A stretch of 57,715 nucleotides of DNA from DATMER01 sp035536935 (GTDB lineage: Bacteria; Acidobacteriota; Thermoanaerobaculia; Multivoradales; UBA5704), in contig DATLNC010000044.1 of the NCBI GenBank assembly GCA_035536935.1, forward strand, positions 1-57,715, written 5' to 3'. Numbering within the stretch: position 1 is the first letter of the stretch; every line of letters starts with the position of its first letter. Positions 1 to 7,206 of this stretch are shown piece after piece. Both the position numbers and the translations under genes were made by a program. A model generated the notes under the pieces. The model did not search any database and was not told where the DNA came from. It saw nothing but the letters and a program-made list of their open reading frames with translations.

Positions 1-2
1 AA

Positions 3-98
3 TACTTCGATCGGCGAGATAAGAAGCGGGCCGCGCAGCGTCTAGTCAAGCGCCTCCATGACCTCGGCTTTACAGTCACTCTGGAGGAGGCCGCCTGA
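3..98 (+). pseudogene. C-terminal fragment of a transposase-like protein (truncated by window start)
   Basis: The reading frame that is open at the window edge ends at a TGA. It encodes about 31 residues that begin YFDRRDKKRAAQRLVKRL and end in LEEAA. A Tyr-Phe-Asp-Arg-Arg-Asp start, a basic helix and a short acidic tail resemble the extreme C-terminus of insertion-sequence transposases. The IS family cannot be assigned from this tail. The neighbourhood (broken toxin-antitoxin and nuclease genes just downstream) fits a mobile-element boundary. Whether the gene is intact upstream is unknown, because the window starts inside it. Confidence 0.4.
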
Positions 99-111
99 CT
101 ACCTGAGCCAC

Positions 112-174
112 CGTGGCGAGCCACGAGTTTCTTCAGAGAACACGCTCTGAGAGCAGGCGCCATCGGGCGCCCTG
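112..174. terminator. two hairpins downstream of the transposase-like tail
   Basis: CGTGG/CCACG (112-125) forms a short stem-loop. A longer dyad at 153-174, GCAGGCGCC facing GGCGCCCTGC, follows. Neither has a U-tract, so a role as terminator or as the end of a mobile element is only suggested. Confidence 0.3.
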
Positions 175-279
175 CCCCGAGAAGAGCCTCGTAAATCCAA
201 ACAAGTTGCGCATAGTAAGATCGTAGAGGGCCGATGTCAAGCTCTCTCGTGCGCATCGGCTTGCCTGGTGCAATCAAGC

Positions 280-657
280 TCCGGGGGAACTGTCCGCCCC
301 GGCGTGTGAGCGTCCCGCCCCGGTCTGGGGAGCGCTCCCCCGGGGACGGGAGCGACTCCCCCCGCTCCGTGGACGGCTCCCCCCGAGGTGCGGGCGATCC
401 GCTCCTGCGCCGGGACGGTTCCCCCCGGTTGCCGCGCCGCTCCCCCGGACGTGCGCACGGTCCGCCCCAGAGGGGGAGAGAATCCCCCGGCTCCATGGCC
501 CTTTCCCCTTGACCCGCGCGCCGCCCGCCTCTGCGTGCGCACTGTCCGCCCCGAGGCCGGGAACGTCCGCGCGAAGAGGGGAGGATCGCCCCCGTCGGTG
601 CGCGATGCTCCCGGAACGGGGCGAATCGTCCGCGTGAGCCTGGTTTTCACGCATCGT
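280..657. repeat. Array A: 21-bp periodic degenerate dyad repeats
   Basis: About 17-18 consecutive units repeat with an exact 21-nt step (starts at 280, 301, 322 and so on to about 637). The units are degenerate. Most share a G-rich left half and a TCCCCC or TCCGCCCC right half, so single units are near-palindromic, for example GGGGAGCGCTCCCC around 326-341 and GGGAGCGACTCCC around 348-360. Conservation fades after about 640. Because 21 is a multiple of three, several frames stay open on both strands and would encode 7-residue repeats. No frame has a convincing start or ribosome-binding site. The array fills most of the otherwise gene-free stretch between the transposase-like tail and the antitoxin gene. 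The 658-913 remainder shows nothing recognisable. Confidence 0.75.
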
Positions 658-913
658 GCGCATGCAGTGACTCATTGCCACCAAGAAAGCGTCTAGCGAC
701 TAGACAGAGACTCTATCGTGAGGCAGACTAACGCATACTGAGGAGGGCAAGATGTCCGCGAACCGGCGTAGAAGATCCTCGAGTTGGTGCTCTTTGACAA
801 CTGAGAGGGACGGCGGCCTCCGAGTCCAAGGACTCCGCCGTCCCGCCCCCTATGGGGGTTTTCCGACTCTCACGTCAGGGGAGCGGATATCCTCGTGCCG
901 TGGAGGTGTTGGT

Positions 914-1144
914 ATGGGAAGGGTGACAGTCTGCCTAGATGCTGAGACCGAGGCCCGCATGAAAGAGGCCGCGAGCGCGGCGGGTGTCTCCAGGAGCCAC
1001 TGGATCGCGGCTTTGATTCGGGAGAGGACAATGAACGAATGGCCAAGGTCCGTGGCAGCTCTGGCGGGAGCGTGGGCTGACATGCCGACCGAGGAGGAAC
1101 TCCGACACGAATTTGGTAAGGATGTGACACGAGAGCCGATCTGA
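914..1144 (+). CDS. Ribbon-helix-helix (CopG/VapB-like) antitoxin, orphaned
   Basis: This 76-residue protein opens with GRVTVCLDAETEARMKEAA, the beta strand and first helix of a ribbon-helix-helix DNA-binding domain. The second helix (VSRSHWIAALIRE) follows. The C-terminal half is acidic, as in toxin-binding tails of VapB-type antitoxins. I chose the ATG preceded by GGAGGTG rather than the longer upstream reading. Its TGA overlaps an ATG (TGATG) beginning M-Y-V-L, the usual start of a VapC PIN toxin, but the toxin stops after six codons. The antitoxin therefore appears to have lost its partner. Confidence 0.75.
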   Translation: MGRVTVCLDAETEARMKEAASAAGVSRSHWIAALIRERTMNEWPRSVAALAGAWADMPTEEELRHEFGKDVTREPI

Positions 1145-1164
1145 TGTACGTCCTAGGCGGTTGA
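1144..1164 (+). pseudogene. VapC toxin start, decapitated
   Basis: The overlap ATG after the antitoxin encodes M-Y-V-L-G-G-stop. VapC toxins commonly start MYVLDTN or similar, so the match ends exactly where the catalytic aspartate would be. From this point the DNA becomes noticeably more AT-rich and leads into the nuclease pseudogene. The break after codon 4 is inferred to be a recombination or insertion junction. Confidence 0.5.
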
Positions 1165-1188
1165 GTTTCCTAAGAGAGGTTTCGGGCA

Positions 1189-2647
1189 ATGCTAACTAAT
1201 CTTAGCCTGAAGAATTTTCGTGGATTTGAGGATCACTCAGTCACGCTTCGCCCAATGACGTTGATCGTTGGGCGGAATAATGCAGGCAAATCATCTCTCG
1301 TCGAGGCTTTGAGGTTGCTGTCCATTGTGACTACCCGCTTTCGAGCGCTGGGCTACCGCGAAGGCCCTTCATGGGGAGGCATTCCGAAGCGTGATCATGG
1401 TGTCAGGCCCTCGCTAAAGGGCTTGGAAATAAACTTCCCTACGCTTTTCTTTCGATATAGTGAACCCCCTGCTATCATTGAGGCGACTTTTTCAAACCAG
1501 ACCGGAGTCCGAATCTACGTAGGCGGCGAGGATCAAGTGCATGCAGTGATCCTTGACTCTAAGGGACGTGCCATTAAGACAAAAGGAGCTGCTCTAAAGT
1601 TGGAGCTTCCAACTGTAGAGATACTTCCACAAATCGGTCCTCTTGAGCCCACTGAGACCATTCTCAGCGAAGAGTATGTCCGACGCGCTGCATCCTCCAG
1701 TCTTGCGTCGAAGCACTTCAGGAATCAGCTCGGTACTTGAGAACTAGGCACCAGCAAGTCATTGTCGCGACACATTCCATCGAGATTATGTCAGAGGTAA
1801 GCCAGAAGAGATCCTGATAGTAGATAGATCCAGGGCCACATCGCGTTTCGCGTCAGGTACTCCAACTGTACAGCGACTAATTGACCATGTCGGCAGCGTA
1901 CACAATGTGCAACTGGCAAAGCTTTGGAATGCTCGCAAATGTCTTTTGCTTGAAGGGAAAGACATAAAGCTGCTGTCCATTATTCACCGTAAGCTCTTCC
2001 CCGAGAGTGATGCGTTAGAGTCAATGCCCCACCTTCCTGTCGGTGGCTGGGGTGGTTGGCCCTACGCAATCGGATCCTCAATGCTGCTCAAGAATTCTGG
2101 AGGTGAGACAATCGCGGTGTAATGCATACTCGACTCTGACTACCATTCCGAAGCTGCGATAACGAGACGCAAAGGTGAGGCTGCGCGTCACTCTGTTCGC
2201 TTACATATCTGGGCGAAAAAGGAGGTCGAGAATTACTTTTTGCTGGCCGCCCCAATCGTGCGGGTTATAAAGCATCGAAAGCCAGCACGCATGCAGGAGT
2301 CTTCCATCGAGGAAGTGGAATCTCAGCTAGATAGTATATGCGAGCAGTTGAAGGACGAAGTCTTCGATGCGGTGTCAGCTGAGATCCTGGCAGAGAACCG
2401 AGCTCTCGGCGCAGGCGGCGCAAACCGCGAGGCACGGAAGGTCGTTAATGATCGATGGGGGACAAGAGAAGGAAGGCTGGGGACTATTTCAGGCAAGCAA
2501 GCGTTCTCGGTTTTGTCCGAGTGGAGCCAGGTACAATTTGGGGTTTCACTAAGTCCTCTGATAATTGCCCACGAGATGCACGCGTCTGAGACGGACGCAG
2601 AAATGGCTGGCGTAATTGCTACAGTTGGGCAGAGCGAGGACTTTTAG
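1189..2647 (+). pseudogene. OLD-family ATPase/TOPRIM nuclease, broken
   Basis: The N-terminal 183 residues are a clear AAA/ABC-type ATPase start: LTNLSLKNFRGFEDHSV, then Walker A GRNNAGKSS at about residues 28-36. The frame stops at 1740. Shortly after, in other frames, come VIVATHSIEIMSEV (the ATPase H-loop region) and a TOPRIM domain with LLLEGKD and ILDSDYHS. The stretch that should carry the signature and Walker B motifs is missing, so there is an internal deletion, plus frameshifts near 1800 and an in-frame TAA at 2120-2122. This is an OLD-type (overcoming lysogenization defect) defence-related nuclease that can no longer be made as one protein. Its lower GC content suggests horizontal origin. 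Confidence 0.8.
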
Positions 2648-2734
2648 GACTTGCGGCGGTATACTTCCCGCTCATCGTCTCCAGAATTTCCCATGACCCG
2701 GAGCCGCCCCGCGGCTTATTCCAGGAGGATGAAC

Positions 2735-3076
2735 ATGGCAGACCCCACGACGGTCAATTCTCAGATCACCGACGCCGTCACCCAGTCAGGTCCCACCAGC
2801 GTCAACAGCCAGATCACCGATGCCGTCACTCAGTCCAACGTCAAGGTGCTGGGCGAGGCTCCGGCCATGGCCATGGGAACGGTCTATCAGGTGATGGCCC
2901 AGTCGGTCGGCCTGAGCATGCAGAACGCGGTCAGCGCCCAGCAGCAGATGAACACCATCGCCCAGGCCGCGACCGCTCAGGGCGTCAATCTCATCTACAG
3001 CGTCCCGACCGAGTTCGAGCTCGGCGACTTCGATGACCATGACCACGACGAGCACGAAGAGAGCCGGGAGCCCTGA
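2735..3076 (+). CDS. rebB: RebB-family R-body protein, first copy
   Basis: This 113-residue protein matches the RebB/R-body family. It has a VNSQITDAVTQ repeat (present twice near the N-terminus), then NVKVLGEAPAMAMGTVYQVM, then QNAVSAQQQMNTIAQAATAQGV. R-bodies are ribbon polymers, first known from Caedibacter, that unroll and can rupture membranes. The ATG at 2735 is preceded by AGGAGG with 6-nt spacing. An ATG immediately abutting that SD is too close to be used. The C-terminus is a short acidic/His stretch. It starts a three-gene run of small proteins of the same type. Confidence 0.85.
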   Translation: MADPTTVNSQITDAVTQSGPTSVNSQITDAVTQSNVKVLGEAPAMAMGTVYQVMAQSVGLSMQNAVSAQQQMNTIAQAATAQGVNLIYSVPTEFELGDFDDHDHDEHEESREP

Positions 3077-3080
3077 GCCC

Positions 3081-3284
3081 ATGGAAGAGGCCTATTTGAA
3101 GCTCGCACATTCCGTAACCCTGGCCATGTACGAAGCCGTCGCCAGCCAGCAGCGGTGGTACTCGACCAATGCGGCCGTCACGGCCCAGGCGGTCCGATCC
3201 GTGCTGTCCGCCCCGGCCGATTCGCTGCCGGATGCCGTCGCCTCGGCCCTCGACCTGCTCGCCCCGGAGGGAGACGCACAATGA
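3081..3284 (+). CDS. RebB-like small R-body protein, second copy
   Basis: This 67-residue protein reads EEAYLKLAHSVTLAMYEAVA followed by SQQRWYSTNAAVTAQAVRSV. It shares the 'hydrophobic helix - Ala-Val-x-x-Gln-Gln - helix' pattern of RebB proteins but lacks the N-terminal VNSQITDAV segment. It begins four bases after the previous stop and its last codon overlaps the start of the next gene (ATGA), so the three are almost certainly co-translated. In described R-body loci several RebB-like paralogues are needed together. Assignment here rests on pattern and context. Confidence 0.7.
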   Translation: MEEAYLKLAHSVTLAMYEAVASQQRWYSTNAAVTAQAVRSVLSAPADSLPDAVASALDLLAPEGDAQ

Positions 3285-3616
3285 ATCTCAATCCACAGAT
3301 CGTCGAGGCCGTCGAGAAGGTGCGCGAGATGGTGATGAGCGCTCCCGACCAGAATGCGAACGCGCTGGTCCAGCCGCTCGTCGCGCAAGCCATGGGCCTC
3401 GCCGTTCAGAACGCGGCCGCCCATCTCCAGAGCCTGCAGGCGCTCGCGGCGGCGGTCACCGGCCAGGCCGCCGCTCTGATCCTCGAGGACCCCGACGCGG
3501 AGCCCTCCGCAAACCGGGCGATCGAGATCATGCAGCAGGCGGTCCGCGCGGCCATCCAGCAGCTCGCCGAACTGAAAAATCTGGCGCAGGCACCGGAGGG
3601 CGTCAGGGAAGGGTGA
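3281..3616 (+). CDS. RebB-like small protein, third copy
   Basis: This 111-residue protein starts with LNPQIVEAVEKVREMVMSA and continues LVAQAMGLAVQNAAAHLQSL, again the RebB-type alternating Ala/Gln helix. The ATG overlaps the preceding stop and has GGAGG upstream inside the previous gene. The family pattern is weaker than in the first copy, so it may be an accessory R-body subunit. Its 3' end overlaps the 3' end of the convergent ScyD-like gene by 14 bases. Confidence 0.65.
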   Translation: MNLNPQIVEAVEKVREMVMSAPDQNANALVQPLVAQAMGLAVQNAAAHLQSLQALAAAVTGQAAALILEDPDAEPSANRAIEIMQQAVRAAIQQLAELKNLAQAPEGVREG

Positions 3617-4805
3617 CGCGGATCACCCGCCCGTCGGCCAGGAAGCTGTCCAGCGTACCGGACTCCACGATGACCAGGCGCCCCTGGCTGTCGAAAGCCA
3701 TGTCCACGGGATAGTCGAGGTTTTCGATCAGCACCTCGCCGTCGCTCGCCGGACGGCCGTTGAAATCGTTGTATTCCTTCGGTGTGGTGCGCAGCAAACG
3801 GCCGGTGAGAGGCGCATACATATTGGAGTACTCCAGCACGTAGAGGAAGCCGTCGGGCCCGATGGCGCCGGAGATCGGCAGGCGGTTGAATGAAACCATG
3901 CGGAAGCTGCCGTCGGGCCGCACTTCGGCGACTCCGCCCTGGGCATCCTGGCTCGCCGCGTTGCTGCAGAAGAACAGGGTCACGTAGAGCCGGTCGCCGG
4001 GTCCCTGGAAGACTTTGACGGGCACCGCCTCCAGCGTCTGGAGCCGGTTGGGGAAGACGGTGGCCAGATGGAGCGAGCCGTTTTCCTGATCGATCCGGAA
4101 GAGGTCGTTGCCCGCGGCATCGGCGACCCAGACCGAGCTGCCGCGGGGCAGCAGCCCGTAGGGGTTCATGGCGTAGACGGGGTCGCCCGCGTGATGACCG
4201 AATCCGTCCGCGACCGGGTAGTGGACGCCGTCGGGATTCTCGAGATCGAGCTCGGCCTGGCCGAGGTCCGCCAGCAGCACGTCCCGCCCCGAACGGTCAG
4301 CCGCTCCGCCCACGATCTTGCGGACCTCGCCGAAGGAGATGCCCGTGTCGGCGGTGTCGGAACGTGAGCGCTTCTCGTAGTTCGCCGGGCCGCGGTTGTA
4401 AAGGATCGTGTAATAGAGATCGCTGCCCAGGATCTCGACGCCGTTGATCCCCGCCTGATAGGGCACGTAGCCGCGCGAGCTGACGTCGAAAGCCATCATG
4501 AACTGGGAAGGTTTTCCGCCGATCCAGGGCTGGAGCCCGCGGGCTTCGGTGTAGCGGTAGATGGCCGAGGTGTCGGTGTCCCGGTCGGAGATCAATTCGC
4601 CCATCAGGTCCGTCTGGGCGTTGCCGGCCGTGCCGACGAAGAAGGTGCCGTCCGGCTGGACGCGGGAGATGGAGCGCGCGTTTTCGAGGTTCTGCGCCAG
4701 CACCTCGCAGCGGGATTCCGACTTGCCGCACTTTCGCGCGTCCAGCGCCGACGCAGAGGGTGCCAGAGCGCAGAGCATGCAGAGTGCAACGAGACCTCTG
4801 ACCAT
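3603..4805 (-). CDS. ScyD/ScyE-family secreted beta-propeller protein
   Basis: A Sec signal peptide (VRGLVALCMLCALAPSASA) precedes about 375 residues. These contain repeated propeller-type phrases such as ISRVQPDGTFFVGTAG, SSVWVADAAGNDLFRID, GAIGPDGFLYVLEYSN and PVDMAFDSQGRLVIVESG. This is the pattern of the ScyD/ScyE family, NHL/SMP-30-like propellers first named in scytonemin clusters. No scytonemin genes are nearby, so the substrate is unknown. The start has GGAGGTGATT just upstream. It lies three bases after the stop of the M16-like gene on the same strand, so the two form an operon. Confidence 0.75.
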   Translation of the reverse strand: MVRGLVALCMLCALAPSASALDARKCGKSESRCEVLAQNLENARSISRVQPDGTFFVGTAGNAQTDLMGELISDRDTDTSAIYRYTEARGLQPWIGGKPSQFMMAFDVSSRGYVPYQAGINGVEILGSDLYYTILYNRGPANYEKRSRSDTADTGISFGEVRKIVGGAADRSGRDVLLADLGQAELDLENPDGVHYPVADGFGHHAGDPVYAMNPYGLLPRGSSVWVADAAGNDLFRIDQENGSLHLATVFPNRLQTLEAVPVKVFQGPGDRLYVTLFFCSNAASQDAQGGVAEVRPDGSFRMVSFNRLPISGAIGPDGFLYVLEYSNMYAPLTGRLLRTTPKEYNDFNGRPASDGEVLIENLDYPVDMAFDSQGRLVIVESGTLDSFLADGRVIRVTLP

Positions 4806-4808
4806 GAA

Positions 4809-6080
4809 TCACCTCCGGTTGAGTGTGACGACGACGGCCCGGTTGTCCCGGTTCATGTACTTGCGGGCGACGCGCTGGACATCCGCGGCAGTCATCCGCA
4901 AAATCTTTTTCAATTCGCCGTTGATGAGCTCCGGGTCGCGGTAGTAGATGGCGAAACGCGTCAACGTCTCCGCCTTGCCCCGGGGAGTGGCGAGGACCTG
5001 TTTCCAGTAATCGCTCTCCTGGCTTCTGGCCAGGGCCAGCTCGGCCTCGGTCACGCCGTCGCGCTGAATGCGCGCGATCTCCTCGTCGAGGACCTGCTCG
5101 GCCCGCTCGACCGACCCGCCGGGCGGCAGGTTGAGCTGGATCCTGAAGAGGCTCGGTCCGCGCGACTCTGACATTCCTTCCCCAAGGCCGGCCACCAGCT
5201 TGGTTTCTACCAGCGCCCGGTGCAGCCGCGACTTCGGTCCCTGTCCCAGGATGTCGGCGAGCAGGTTGAGCGCGTACCAGTCGGGATGGTTGCTCGGCAC
5301 GGTCTTGTAGGCCGACAGGTACTGCACGTGTGGCGCGCGGGCGTCTTCGAGGACCGTGCGCCGCTCCCCGGACGCGGCCGGCTCCGCCGCGTCGATCCGA
5401 GGGAAGGGACCGCGGCGCGGAAGCGTACCGAAATGTTTTTCGACCGCGCGCTTCGCCTTCGCCGGATCGAAATTACCCGCCAGGGCCAGGGCGGCGTTGT
5501 TTGGAGCGAAGTACGTCCGGAAGACACGCTGAGCGTCGGCGGCGGTGAGGGTCTTCAGGTCGGCCTCCGAGCCCTCCACGCCATGTTTGTAGGAGAAGCC
5601 CGTGAAGCTCAGGTCGAGCAGCGTCTCGGCTGCCTTGGCATAAGGGTCGTTGTTCGATTGGCGCTGTTTCAGGATTTCGGCTCGCAGGCTGTCCAGGCCC
5701 GCGATGTCGGCGCGCATCTGGCCGGCGAGCAGCGCCAGGGCGGGCTCCAAGCGATCGGCGGGGATGGAAAGGGTATAGCTGGTGCGCTCCTGGTTGTTGG
5801 AGCCGCGGCAGGCTTCGTCCATCTCCGCATCCGGGATGAGCAGCTTCTCCTTGCACTGTCGCTGCAGGTCCCGCAGGAGCGCGGCATGGAGCAGGTTGGC
5901 GACACCCGTCTGGCCGGGACGCTCGTTGCGCGAGCCGAAGTCGTAGGTGATGCTGACAGCCACCAGGGGAGCGCTCCTGTCCGGGGCCAGCAGCACGCGC
6001 ATTCCGTTGGTTGTCTGGGAGTCCGTGAAAGTCACGGCGGAGATCAGGGACAGGAAAAGAGCAACGGCGGATGCGAACAT
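4809..6080 (-). CDS. M16-family peptidase homologue lacking the zinc-binding motif
   Basis: This 423-residue exported protein has the M16 (insulinase/PqqL) plan: the N-terminal strand GMRVLLAPDRSAPLVAVSI, then YDFGSRNERPGQTGVANLLH, and later NNAALALAGNFDPAKAKRAV and the second-half domain. At the place where active members have HXXEH followed by a distal Glu, this protein reads ANLLHAALLRD, so the catalytic His-His-Glu set is absent. Such M16B-type subunits normally pair with an active partner, but none is encoded in this window. TATAAT lies 6 nt upstream of the ATG (6087-6092, minus strand), implying a leaderless mRNA. Confidence 0.85.
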   Translation of the reverse strand: MFASAVALFLSLISAVTFTDSQTTNGMRVLLAPDRSAPLVAVSITYDFGSRNERPGQTGVANLLHAALLRDLQRQCKEKLLIPDAEMDEACRGSNNQERTSYTLSIPADRLEPALALLAGQMRADIAGLDSLRAEILKQRQSNNDPYAKAAETLLDLSFTGFSYKHGVEGSEADLKTLTAADAQRVFRTYFAPNNAALALAGNFDPAKAKRAVEKHFGTLPRRGPFPRIDAAEPAASGERRTVLEDARAPHVQYLSAYKTVPSNHPDWYALNLLADILGQGPKSRLHRALVETKLVAGLGEGMSESRGPSLFRIQLNLPPGGSVERAEQVLDEEIARIQRDGVTEAELALARSQESDYWKQVLATPRGKAETLTRFAIYYRDPELINGELKKILRMTAADVQRVARKYMNRDNRAVVVTLNRR

Positions 6081-6086
6081 GGCTCG

Positions 6087-6092
6087 ATTATA
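6087..6092 (-). promoter_or_regulatory. TATAAT -10 box of the M16-like gene, leaderless
   Basis: A perfect TATAAT on the minus strand ends 6 nt before the ATG at 6080. Transcription would start at or next to the A of the start codon, and there is no Shine-Dalgarno sequence. Confidence 0.6.
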
Positions 6093-6241
6093 GCCCTGTG
6101 TCCTCCCGAGAGGTCGCTCCCGCCGCGGCCGGAGGACTTGACGATCACGTTTCCCCCTGGCGAGACCCCAGGCATCCCGGTTGCAATTCCGCCTTTTCAG
6201 AAGGACCGAAAACCCGCTGTTCCGGGCAAGGAGGAAAGGCT

Positions 6242-6994
6242 GTGGACAGACAGGCTCTGGGGTGGACTTTGGCAGTGGGCCTTCTGGTGTCGAACCATCT
6301 TTCGGCTCAACCGATCAACGATCTACAGTCCCGGTTGGAAACCATGAGAAACGATCAGAAGACCCGCATCGAGGTTGAAATCGAGTTTCGGCACAGGGGG
6401 AGCGCTCCCCTTCACCTGAACAAGCAGAAGAAGCGCGCCAAGGCCATCATCTTCTACGGTCCTCGGGGCGTCGAGAAAATCGAGCGGCAATGGTTGAGCA
6501 GTTCGACCCGCTTCTCGGCATGGAGCGACCAGAAAGGCAAGGAGGCTCCCCTGCTGGACGACATCGAGGCCCTTGAGCTCGTCAACCCGGCCGGGATGCT
6601 GGAAACCTTCCTGAGCGAGGCCACACTGTTGAGCGAGGAGAAGGTGACCTGGCAGGGGCAGCCGGCCCGGCTCCTGGTGCTCCGTCCCGCCGCGTCCCAG
6701 CCGGACCGGAAGGACGGGAAGGTGCCCGCGCAGGGCGAGGAGACCGAGCCCGCGCCCTTCGCGGACGAGGCAAAGGTCTGGCTCGACGAGAACGGCGTCC
6801 CGCTCGCCATGGAGCGCGGCTTCGAGTTCCGGCTCGGACGGGCCCTGTCCGTGACGGAGAGCCAATCCTTCACCTTCCAGCAGGTCGACGGTCGCCTGTT
6901 GGTCGCCGAAGCGCGGGAGAGCTACTCCGGGACGGGGCTGGCCGTGCTCCACGGCCGGGAGGACAAGAAGGTCAAAGTCGTCGCGGTGCACTAG
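6242..6994 (+). CDS. Secreted protein of unknown function
   Basis: I place the start at GTG 6242 because AAGGAGG precedes it by 7 nt and the protein then begins with a signal peptide (DRQALGWTLAVGLLVSNHLSAQ). The longer upstream extension has no such features. The mature 228 or so residues read like a lipoprotein-carrier or outer-membrane-associated fold, with repeated beta strands (KTRIEVEIEFRHRG, VTWQGQPARLLVLRP, AKVWLDENGVPLAMERGFEF). I do not recognise the family. It is divergent from the M16-like gene. Confidence 0.7.
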   Translation: MDRQALGWTLAVGLLVSNHLSAQPINDLQSRLETMRNDQKTRIEVEIEFRHRGSAPLHLNKQKKRAKAIIFYGPRGVEKIERQWLSSSTRFSAWSDQKGKEAPLLDDIEALELVNPAGMLETFLSEATLLSEEKVTWQGQPARLLVLRPAASQPDRKDGKVPAQGEETEPAPFADEAKVWLDENGVPLAMERGFEFRLGRALSVTESQSFTFQQVDGRLLVAEARESYSGTGLAVLHGREDKKVKVVAVH

Positions 6995-7031
6995 TATCTC
7001 GTCACAGTCCGAGTGACGGCTAGGGTTTCAT

Positions 7032-7089
7032 GCAGGGGCGGCCCTTGTGGCCGCCCTCCGGAAGGGCACCCACAAGAGGTGCCCCTACA
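7032..7089. repeat. REP-like double-hairpin element, copy 1
   Basis: Two hairpins lie side by side: GGGCGGCC-CTTGT-GGCCGCCC and GGGCACC-CACAAGA-GGTGCCC. The outer ends are also complementary (TGCAGGGGC against GCCCCTACA). A near-identical copy sits at 52494-52552 and a fragment at 44487, so this is a dispersed palindromic element rather than a gene-specific terminator. Confidence 0.8.
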
Positions 7090-7206
7090 GAGGGATGACC
7101 CATCTTTTCCGGCGTGACAGGGTACTAGCAGGGTTCCCCTCCCGAGCCTCCTTCTGATAGGCATACCGGAGCGGCTCCGGCCGCCTTTCCGAAGGAGGTT
7201 CGACCT

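Noticed and set aside
280..657. Iteron-type plasmid replication origin
   Set aside because: No rep gene, DnaA boxes or AT-rich unwinding element adjoin array A, and similar arrays recur at other chromosomal sites.
234..684. Protein-coding 7-residue repeat gene in array A
   Set aside because: Frames are open on both strands simply because the period is 21 with no stop in the unit. None has a ribosome-binding site, and sister arrays with a 20-bp period cannot encode such a repeat.
752..913. Upstream extension of the antitoxin gene to 752
   Set aside because: The added 54 residues are low-complexity Arg/Ser. The ATG at 914 has GGAGGTG upstream and starts at the family's usual position.
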